Origin: an uncultured bacterium
GTDB taxonomy: Bacteria; Actinomycetota; Coriobacteriia; Coriobacteriales; Coriobacteriaceae
DNA: 7,209 bases
Assembly (NCBI GenBank): GCA_905215195.1
Contig: CAJMPF010000087.1
Coordinates: 1-7,209 of the forward strand
Reading direction: 5' to 3'
This document shows positions 1 through 4,305 of this stretch, piece by piece. The notes under the pieces were generated by a model. That model searched no databases, was not told the DNA's origin, and saw only the letters and a program-made list of their open reading frames with translations. Position numbers and translations under genes: made by a program. The number at the start of each line of letters is the position of its first letter. The stretch's first letter is position 1.

Positions 1-1
1 T

Positions 2-622
2 ATCCGCGAGCTCATGAAGGCCGTCGACGAGTACATCCCGACGCCTGCTCGTAACAACGACCTCCCCTTCCTGATGGCCGTTGAGGACGTTATGACCATC
101 TCCGGCCGTGGCACCGTTGCTACCGGCCGTGTCGAGCGCGGTGAGCTCAAGCTCAACGAGCCCGTCGAGATCGTCGGCATCAAGGATACCCAGAACACCG
201 TCGTTACCGGTATCGAGATGTTCCGTAAGTCCATGGACTTCTGCGAGGCTGGCGACAACGTCGGTCTGCTGCTCCGCGGCATCAAGCGCGAGGACATCGA
301 GCGCGGCCAGGTTCTCTGCAAGCCCGGTTCGGTTACCCCGCACACCAAGTTCACCGGTGAGATCTACGTTCTGACCAAGGAGGAGGGCGGCCGTCACACC
401 CCGTTCTTCGATGGTTATCGTCCTCAGTTCTACTTCCGTACCACCGACGTTACCGGTACGGTCAAGCTCCCCGAGGGCACCGAGATGGCTATGCCTGGTG
501 ACCACATCACCATCGAGGGCGACCTCATCCACCCGATCGCCATGGAGGAGGGCCTGCGCTTCGCTATCCGCGAGGGTGGCCACACCGTCGGTTCGGGCAT
601 CGTCTCCACGATCATTGAGTAA
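2..622 (+). CDS. tuf: Elongation factor Tu, 3' part (domains II-III)
   Basis: Partial gene, open at the left edge; the reading frame runs in from upstream of the first ATG at 14, so that ATG is an internal Met and not the start. EF-Tu is the cytoplasmic GTPase that delivers aminoacyl-tRNA to the ribosome. The visible 206 residues correspond to the end of the G domain linker (IPTP) and the two beta-barrel domains: SGRGTVATGRVERG, VGLLLRGIKREDIERGQVL, the nearly invariant GGRHTPFF and GYRPQFYFRTTDVTG stretches, and the carboxyl end GLRFAIREGGHTVG. The GTP-binding motifs (G1-G5) lie outside the window. Codon use is strongly biased (AAG, ATC, CTC, GAG), as expected for a very highly expressed gene. 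TAA at 620-622 is followed 28 bases later by an intrinsic terminator, so tuf is the last gene of its own unit (normally rpsL-rpsG-fusA-tuf; upstream not visible). Confidence 0.98.
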   Translation: MRELMKAVDEYIPTPARNNDLPFLMAVEDVMTISGRGTVATGRVERGELKLNEPVEIVGIKDTQNTVVTGIEMFRKSMDFCEAGDNVGLLLRGIKREDIERGQVLCKPGSVTPHTKFTGEIYVLTKEEGGRHTPFFDGYRPQFYFRTTDVTGTVKLPEGTEMAMPGDHITIEGDLIHPIAMEEGLRFAIREGGHTVGSGIVSTIIE

Positions 623-649
623 ATTAGCTCTTTGATATAGCTGACTTAG

Positions 650-684
650 AGAACCCGGCACTTATATGGGTGCCGGGTTCTTTT
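650..684 (+). terminator. Intrinsic terminator of tuf
   Basis: Perfect 12-bp stem: 650-661 (AGAACCCGGCAC) pairs with 670-681, with an 8-base loop, running straight into TTTT at 681-684. It lies just after the tuf stop codon and separates tuf from the rpmG promoter. Confidence 0.93.
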
Positions 685-826
685 CTGCAATGGATATTGA
701 GCCGTTGCTGGTGTCGAGAGGATCGACAATGGTCCTGGATGCACCGTCGATTAGATCTCGATGGCTTCATTGATGTGTTCCAAATATGAATGGATCCACC
801 GAGAACCAATTGACTCGAGGTTTTCA

Positions 827-854
827 TTGACAGCACTTACGTGGAGCTGATAAA
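827..854 (+). promoter_or_regulatory. Putative sigma-70 type promoter of rpmG-tRNA-Trp(-secE)
   Basis: A perfect -35 hexamer TTGACA at 827-832 is followed after 16 bases by GATAAA at 849-854, a four-of-six match to the -10 consensus. Transcription would start near 861, about 40 bases before the rpmG start codon. It sits between the tuf terminator and rpmG, where a promoter is required. The rest of the tuf-rpmG gap (about 685-826) is comparatively AT-rich and shows no gene or strong structure that I can support. Confidence 0.7.
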
Positions 855-901
855 GTAACAACTCGTGCCCGTACGGGGCGGAAATGAAAGGTTCAGGATA
901 C

Positions 902-1051
902 ATGCGTACTCTAGTTACTCTTGCGTGCACTGAGTGCAAGCGCCGCAACTATACGACCACTAAGAACAAGTCGACCATGCCTGATCGTATGGAGATCAAG
1001 AAGTATTGCCCCTGGTGCCGTCACCACACGCTGCACAAAGAGACTCGCTAG
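902..1051 (+). CDS. rpmG: 50S ribosomal protein L33, zinc-binding (C+) form
   Basis: Short gene of 49 codons encoding a small large-subunit protein near the ribosomal E site. The product begins MRTLVTLACTECKRRNY and ends HTLHKETR. Two CxxC pairs are intact (Cys9/Cys12 and Cys36/Cys39), making the four-cysteine zinc ribbon of the C+ L33 class; C- paralogues lack these cysteines. The YTTTKNK stretch and the KKYCPWCRHHTLHKE tail are typical of bacterial L33, and 49 residues is the usual length. The start is supported by purine-rich GAAAGG at 886-891 and AGGA at 895-898. A convincing promoter lies about 50 bases upstream, and the tRNA-Trp gene begins only 13 bases after the stop, implying one transcript. 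Order rpmG, tRNA-Trp, secE, nusG is common in several bacterial phyla. Confidence 0.95.
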   Translation: MRTLVTLACTECKRRNYTTTKNKSTMPDRMEIKKYCPWCRHHTLHKETR

Positions 1052-1064
1052 TCTCTAGTCACAT

Positions 1065-1140
1065 ACGCCAGTAGTTCAATTGGTAGAGCATCGGTCTCCA
1101 AAACCGAGTGTTGAGGGTTCGAGTCCTTCCTGGCGTGCCA
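1065..1140 (+). tRNA. tRNA-Trp (anticodon CCA)
   Basis: A full cloverleaf of 76 bases including an encoded CCA end. The acceptor stem ACGCCAG (1065-1071) pairs perfectly with CTGGCGT (1130-1136), followed by discriminator G and CCA at 1138-1140. The D arm has GTTC/GAGC with the AATTGGTA loop. The anticodon stem TCGGT/ACCGA (1091-1095, 1103-1107) encloses the loop CTCCAAA with anticodon CCA at 1098-1100, which reads UGG. The T arm is GAGGG/CCTTC around TTCGAGT. It decodes tryptophan. It lies 13 bases after rpmG and must be cut from a shared precursor with that mRNA. Confidence 0.98.
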
Positions 1141-1149
1141 GTCATTATT

Positions 1150-1181
1150 CCGTAAGCTCCCAATTGGGGGCTTACGGTTTA
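1150..1181 (+). terminator. Hairpin after tRNA-Trp; weak terminator or attenuator
   Basis: A 12-bp stem with one T-G wobble (1150-1161 with 1166-1177, loop AATT) is followed by only TTTA. The hairpin is strong but the U-tract is poor, so partial termination or protection of the tRNA precursor's 3' side is likelier than a complete stop. Read-through would carry transcription into secE. Confidence 0.55.
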
Positions 1182-1193
1182 CTCATGTATAAG
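1164..1193 (+). promoter_or_regulatory. Possible weak promoter for secE-nusG
   Basis: TATAAG at 1188-1193 matches five of six -10 positions. The best -35 at a usable distance (18 bases) is TTGGGG at 1164-1169, only three of six, and it lies inside the preceding hairpin. The start would fall near 1200, leaving a leader of under 20 bases that still contains the secE Shine-Dalgarno. This is a guess from weak matches. Confidence 0.25.
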
Positions 1194-1216
1194 CGCATTG
1201 CGCGGAGGTAACGCAA

Positions 1217-1555
1217 ATGGCCAACAAGAAGAACAAGAAGAAGGCTCAGCAGCCGGCACCTGCCAACAACGCTGCCGCCAACTCCAAGGTTGAGGCCAAG
1301 AAGGCCGTTGCCAAGAAGAACGAGAAGGCTGCGAAGTCCAAGAAGAACGAGAAGCCTGGTTTCTTCGCCCGCACCAAGAAGTATTTCGCTTCGGTCAAGT
1401 CCGAGATGAAGCGTGTCACGTGGCCCGATAAGAAGGAGCTCGTGAACTACTCGGTCGTCGTTTGCGCTTCTCTGATCGTCGTCGGCGTCGTCATCGCTCT
1501 GCTCGATGCTGGCTTTGGCGAGGCTCTTGCTCTGTTCTCTGGATTGAGGGGCTAA
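1217..1555 (+). CDS. secE: Preprotein translocase subunit SecE
   Basis: SecE is the essential membrane subunit that clamps SecY in the SecYEG protein-export channel. The 112-residue product is of the short, single-span type found in most bacteria outside the enterics. Residues 1-46 are a Lys/Ala/Asn-rich hydrophilic extension, longer than in minimal SecE proteins. Residues 49-75 form the amphipathic surface helix with the family signature VKSEMKRVTWPDKKEL (60-75). Residues about 77-98 are the one transmembrane helix, followed by a short tail. The start is fixed by GGAGGT at 1204-1209, seven bases before ATG. The stop is 3 bases before nusG, the classic secE-nusG pairing, and the nusG Shine-Dalgarno lies inside the last secE codons, which suggests translational coupling. 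Confidence 0.97.
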   Translation: MANKKNKKKAQQPAPANNAAANSKVEAKKAVAKKNEKAAKSKKNEKPGFFARTKKYFASVKSEMKRVTWPDKKELVNYSVVVCASLIVVGVVIALLDAGFGEALALFSGLRG

Positions 1556-1558
1556 ACC

Positions 1559-2095
1559 ATGTCTAAGCGTTGGTACGTCGTTCACACTTACTCTGGATAC
1601 GAGAACCGTGTTAAGTCCGATCTCGAGCATCGAATCGAGACTATGGGCATGCAGGACCGTATCTTTGATATCGAGATTCCTATGGAGCGTGTCACCGAGA
1701 TTAAAGAGGGTGGCAAGCGTGAGACCAAGGATTCCAAGATTTTCCCGGGTTATGTCCTTGTCCGCATGGAGATGGATGATGATGCTTGGACGTGTGTTCG
1801 TAACACGCCTGGCGTCACCGGTTTCCTAGGCGGCAACGGCAAGCCCGCTCCGCTTTCCCGCGACGAGTACAACAAGATGACTCGTCGTCCCGGTAAGGGC
1901 GATTCGCCCAAGCGCACCTCGGTTGATATTGAGGTCGGTACGTCCGTCCGCGTCACCGATGGCCCGCTTACCGACTTTGATGGCAAGGTCTCCGAGGTTA
2001 ACACCGAGGCTGGCAAGCTCAAGGTCACGCTGATGATCTTTGGCCGCGAGACGCCGGTCGAGCTCGACTTTAACCAGGTCGCTGTCATCGCTTAA
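1559..2095 (+). CDS. nusG: Transcription termination/antitermination factor NusG
   Basis: NusG (bacterial Spt5) binds RNA polymerase and links it to Rho or to the leading ribosome through S10. The 178-residue product has the normal two-domain layout. The NGN domain (residues 1 to about 112) begins RWYVVHTYSGYENRVK and carries KIFPGYVLVRM (60-70) and VRNTPGVTGFLG (80-91), which are diagnostic. The KOW domain (about 126-178) has GTSVRVTDGPLTDFDGKV and ends in the beta strands KVTLMIFGRETPVELDFNQV. Unlike some actinobacterial NusG proteins it has no long acidic amino-terminal extension. GAGGGG at 1546-1551, inside secE, is the ribosome-binding site. No strong terminator follows, so transcription probably continues into rplK. 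Confidence 0.98.
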   Translation: MSKRWYVVHTYSGYENRVKSDLEHRIETMGMQDRIFDIEIPMERVTEIKEGGKRETKDSKIFPGYVLVRMEMDDDAWTCVRNTPGVTGFLGGNGKPAPLSRDEYNKMTRRPGKGDSPKRTSVDIEVGTSVRVTDGPLTDFDGKVSEVNTEAGKLKVTLMIFGRETPVELDFNQVAVIA

Positions 2096-2215
2096 GTTTT
2101 CGTCCGTTCGCGCGAGCGTGCTTCTTCTGTGACTGCTCATCTCAGGAGTGCTTCTAACACGTGCGTGCTTACGATATAGCAAGTACTTCACACTCGTGAT
2201 TCGAAAGGAATGACC
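2096..2215 (+). other. nusG-rplK spacer, 5' leader of rplK
   Basis: This 120-base spacer has no gene. It contains a small 5-bp hairpin (2105-2109 with 2114-2118) followed by a pyrimidine run without a true U-tract, and a second weak 6-bp pairing (2165-2170 with 2181-2186). TATAGC at 2175-2180 with TTCTAA at 2152-2157 is at best a weak promoter match. I see no GTGGGAGG-type L1 site here, although the L11 leader is where E. coli places it. Confidence 0.4.
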
Positions 2216-2644
2216 ATGGCTGAGAAGAAGGTTGCCAACGTCATTAAGCTCCAGATTCCTGCTGGTGCAGCAAACCCTGCTCCTCCCGTCGGCCCCGCCC
2301 TGGGCGCTGCTGGCGTGAACATCATGCAGTTCTGCCAGGCCTTTAACGCCGAGACGCAGGACAAGAAGGGTGACATCATCCCCGTTGAGATCTCTGTCTA
2401 CGAGGACAAGTCCTTCTCCTTCATCACCAAGACCCCGCCGGCGGCTCACCTTATCAAGAAGGAGCTGAACCTCAAGTCTGGTTCCGCTAAGCCCCAGGCT
2501 GACAAGGTTGGTCAGCTCTCCCAGGAGCAGCTCACCAAGATCGCCGAGATCAAGATGCCGGACCTCAATGCCAACGACATTGACGCCGCCAAGAAGATCA
2601 TCGCCGGTACCGCCCGTTCCATGGGCGTCACCATCGCTGAGTAG
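2216..2644 (+). CDS. rplK: 50S ribosomal protein L11
   Basis: L11 binds the GTPase-associated centre of 23S rRNA and forms the base of the stalk that contacts elongation factors; it is also needed for RelA activation. The product is 142 residues, exactly the common bacterial length. The amino-terminal domain (about 1-70) has KLQIPAGAANPAPPVGPALG (11-30), whose prolines form the thiopeptide-contact face, then GVNIMQFCQAFNA. The rRNA-binding carboxyl domain (about 74-142) includes TKTPPAAHLIKK, LKSGSAKP and the GTARSMGV end motif. An ATG lies six bases upstream at 2210, but it abuts the Shine-Dalgarno GAAAGGA (2203-2209); ATG at 2216 has proper spacing and gives the conserved MAEKK start, so I use it. 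rplA follows after a structured spacer. Confidence 0.97.
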   Translation: MAEKKVANVIKLQIPAGAANPAPPVGPALGAAGVNIMQFCQAFNAETQDKKGDIIPVEISVYEDKSFSFITKTPPAAHLIKKELNLKSGSAKPQADKVGQLSQEQLTKIAEIKMPDLNANDIDAAKKIIAGTARSMGVTIAE

Positions 2645-2662
2645 CGATTTCTTTTGGTAACG

Positions 2663-2688
2663 ACGGGTGCTCCAACCGGGGCGCCCGT
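2663..2688 (+). other. GC-rich hairpin in the rplK-rplA spacer
   Basis: Eleven pairs (2663-2673 with 2678-2688, two of them G-T wobbles) close an AACC loop 19 bases after the rplK stop codon. No U-tract follows (TAAATG), so this is not a good terminator. It may be an mRNA processing or stability element, or a transcription pause site. A smaller 6-bp hairpin (2694-2699 with 2706-2711) follows directly. Confidence 0.5.
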
Positions 2689-2718
2689 TAAATGTGTGCA
2701 ATAGGGCACACGATACGA

Positions 2719-2754
2719 TGTGGGAGGGCTCACGCCCGTTTAACCACAGGAGGT
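2719..2754 (+). promoter_or_regulatory. Probable ribosomal protein L1 binding site (translational operator) plus rplA Shine-Dalgarno
   Basis: The RNA would fold into an outer helix TGTGG/CCACA (2719-2723 with 2744-2748), an asymmetric internal loop (GA on the 5' side, GTTTAA on the 3' side) and an inner helix GGGC/GCCC (2726-2729 with 2734-2737) with loop TCAC. The 5' strand GTGGGAGGGCT nearly matches the L1-stalk strand of 23S rRNA (GUGGGAGGCU), which pairs in the same order of helix, GA bulge and GGC helix. The perfect Shine-Dalgarno AGGAGGT (2748-2754) begins in the last base of the outer helix, so bound L1 would block ribosome loading on rplA. L1 autoregulation is well established in other bacteria and archaea; that this copy works so is inference from sequence likeness. 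Confidence 0.72.
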
Positions 2755-2761
2755 AATGCAC

Positions 2762-3469
2762 ATGGCTAAGCATGGTAAGAGCTATAACGCCGCTGCCGAG
2801 AAGATCGACCGCGCCACGCTCTACACCCCCCTTCAGGCTGCCAAGCTCATCAAGGAGCTCGACACCGCCAAGTTCGACGAGACCGTCGAGGCTCACTTCC
2901 GTCTGGGCATCGATACTCGTAAGGCTGACCAGAACATCCGTGGTTCCATCTCCCTGCCCCACGGCACCGGCAAGACCGTTCGTGTTGCCGTCTTCGCCGA
3001 GGGCGAGAAGGCCCGTGAGGCTGAGGCTGCCGGCGCCGACATCATCGGTTCCGACGAGCTCGTCGCCCAGATTCAGAAGGGCGAGATCAACTTCGACGCC
3101 GCTATCGCTACGCCGAACATGATGGCCAAGGTTGGCCGCATCGGTAAGATCCTTGGTCCCCGTGGCCTCATGCCGAACCCCAAGCTCGGCACCGTGACCA
3201 TGGACGTCGCCAAGATGGTCTCCGAGCTCAAGGCTGGCCGCGTTGAGTACCGCGCCGACCGCTACGGCATCTGCCACGTGCCCCTGGGCAAGAAGTCCTT
3301 CTCTGAGCAGCAGCTCGTCGAGAACTACGCTGCCCTGTACACCGAGATTCTGCGCGTCAAGCCCTCTTCTGCTAAGGGCAAGTACGTCAAGTCCATCTCC
3401 GTGTCTTCCACCATGGGCCCTGGCGTCAAGGTCGATCCCGCTGTCCAGCGTGACTTCCTGGCTGAGTAA
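2762..3469 (+). CDS. rplA: 50S ribosomal protein L1
   Basis: L1 binds the mobile L1 stalk of 23S rRNA, helps release deacylated tRNA from the E site and commonly represses its own mRNA. The 235-residue product spans the whole family. The split domain I occupies the two ends and domain II the middle. Visible hallmarks are TVEAHFRLGIDTRKADQNIRG (41-61), the signature NMMAKVGRIGKILGPRGLMPNPK (119-141), GTVT, then KAGRVEYRADRYGICHVPLGKKSF and the closing SISVSSTMGPGVKVD (211-225). An in-frame ATG at 2756 is only one base from the Shine-Dalgarno AGGAGGT (2748-2754), whereas ATG at 2762 is seven bases away and gives the expected MAKHGKSY start. A probable L1-binding hairpin lies directly upstream. 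A strong terminator follows; rplJ and rplL do not. Confidence 0.97.
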   Translation: MAKHGKSYNAAAEKIDRATLYTPLQAAKLIKELDTAKFDETVEAHFRLGIDTRKADQNIRGSISLPHGTGKTVRVAVFAEGEKAREAEAAGADIIGSDELVAQIQKGEINFDAAIATPNMMAKVGRIGKILGPRGLMPNPKLGTVTMDVAKMVSELKAGRVEYRADRYGICHVPLGKKSFSEQQLVENYAALYTEILRVKPSSAKGKYVKSISVSSTMGPGVKVDPAVQRDFLAE

Positions 3470-3505
3470 CTGCTAGTTACTGCCTGAGTACAGCAAGCAT
3501 TGCTA

Positions 3506-3544
3506 AAGAAACCCGGTTCTGCCTTGTGCAGGACCGGGTTTCTT
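3506..3544. terminator. Strong intrinsic terminator after rplA, possibly bidirectional
   Basis: A 17-bp stem with one T-G wobble (3506-3522 with 3528-3544) and a 5-base loop CTTGT. The 3' arm ends GGGTTTCTT, which supplies the U-rich end on the + strand, and the minus strand gives GGGTTTCTTTAG. It ends the ribosomal transcript and could also back up termination of the convergent phosphoesterase gene. The AACCCGG core is shared with the tuf terminator. Confidence 0.93.
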
Positions 3545-3560
3545 GCTATCGCGTCAAAAG

Positions 3561-3593
3561 CACCATAAAGGGGACAGTGTCCCCTTTATGGTG
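3561..3593 (-). repeat. REP-like perfect palindrome at the stop codon of the phosphoesterase gene
   Basis: Two 16-base arms (CACCATAAAGGGGACA at 3561-3576 and its exact complement at 3578-3593) flank a single central base. On the minus strand the hairpin begins two bases after the TAA of the phosphoesterase gene and is followed by CTTTTG, so it could work as a terminator. It resembles the hairpin at 6274-6312: the first 19 bases after TA of the stop differ at only three positions. Palindromes with a GGGGACA/TGTCCCC core are, as I recall, scattered through many bacterial genomes as REP-like elements; copy number here is unknown. Confidence 0.75.
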
Positions 3594-3594
3594 G

Positions 3595-4305
3595 TTACCA
3601 GGGTGTTCTGGCTGTTGAAGACTCGATGGCTTCGTGGCGTTTGAGCTCGCGGCGCATGGTTTGTGAGTTGAGCCAAGCTGCTTGCCAGCCGCGGATGGGG
3701 TAGTGCGTCTGGTCGAGCTCAAACTGCGTATAGCCGCAGGCGTTGATGATCGTCGTTCCACACACATGCTGACGCTCGCGCTGAAAATCGCAACCGTAGC
3801 TTTGGTGCACATGCCCGTGCACCATGTAGTCGGGATTCCAGGATTCGAGTGCTGTGTTAAAACACTCGAATCCTCGATGCGGCAGATCGTCCAGATCACC
3901 CATACCGGCGGCGGGTGCATGGGTAAGCAGAATGTCGCACCCGCCGACCATCCTAACCTTACGCGACAGCTTACGCATGCGCTTGGACATCTCGCGTTCG
4001 GTGTACATGTTGGCGCCGTCGCGATAACGCATGGACCCGCCAAGGCCCGCAATGCGAATCCCTCGGTACGTGTACACGCTGTCCTCTACGCAGATACATC
4101 CACCCGGTGCATGACGTGCGTAGCGGTCATCGTGATTGCCGCGCACGTAGATGAGCGGTTTGTTGATGACCGTAACCAAAAACTCAAGATAGTCCGGGTC
4201 CAGATCGCCGGCGGACAAAATCAGGTCGACTCCCTCAAAGCGTTCCTTGCGAAAGCACTCCCAAAGGCATCGTTCTTCGGTATCAGCTATGGCAAGGATT
4301 TTCAT
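3595..4305 (-). CDS. Calcineurin-like metallophosphoesterase with D-x-E first motif
   Basis: Predicted cytoplasmic two-metal phosphoesterase of 236 residues; substrate unknown. Motifs in order: ADTE (Asp8, Glu10) where most relatives have D-x-H, GD (Gly33-Asp34), GNHDD (56-60, with Asn57 and His58), LLTHAP with His129, and HGHVH (163-167, with metal ligands His165 and His167). All other ligands of the fold are present, so an active enzyme with a changed metal-1 site is likely; from memory, a Glu here seems common in this uncharacterised subgroup. GCICVEDSVYTYRGIRIAGLGGSMRY (69-94) is another marked stretch. There is no signal peptide or membrane segment. The ATG overlaps the TGA of the upstream ParB-N/BMP gene as ATGA, which indicates translational coupling and a joint function. 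The TAA abuts a REP-like hairpin. Candidate substrates such as nucleotides or cyclic nucleotides are inference only. Confidence 0.88.
   Translation of the reverse strand: MKILAIADTEERCLWECFRKERFEGVDLILSAGDLDPDYLEFLVTVINKPLIYVRGNHDDRYARHAPGGCICVEDSVYTYRGIRIAGLGGSMRYRDGANMYTEREMSKRMRKLSRKVRMVGGCDILLTHAPAAGMGDLDDLPHRGFECFNTALESWNPDYMVHGHVHQSYGCDFQRERQHVCGTTIINACGYTQFELDQTHYPIRGWQAAWLNSQTMRRELKRHEAIESSTARTPW

Noticed and set aside
624..836. A 70-codon minus-strand frame in the tuf-rpmG gap (and a 65-codon one at 751-948)
   Set aside because: The first runs through the tuf terminator and the second through the rpmG promoter and start; composition is not protein-like and no ribosome-binding site supports either.
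2105..2130. Hairpin after nusG as an intrinsic terminator
   Set aside because: The stem is only 5 bp with a GCGC loop and the following TGCTTCTTCTG is not a U-tract, so I do not split the operon here.
2210..2218. Upstream ATG at 2210 as the rplK start
   Set aside because: It abuts the Shine-Dalgarno with no spacing and adds a non-conserved MT; ATG at 2216 is the supported start. The same argument rejects ATG 2756 for rplA.
1826..3277. A 483-codon open frame on the minus strand across nusG, rplK and rplA
   Set aside because: It is antisense to three certain ribosomal/transcription genes, has Leu/Gly/Val/Asp-rich low-information composition typical of the complement of biased codons, and crosses gene boundaries and the L1 site.
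3561..3593. CRISPR or integrase attachment site
   Set aside because: There is a single palindrome at each of two gene ends, with no spacer array, no cas genes and no integrase in the window.
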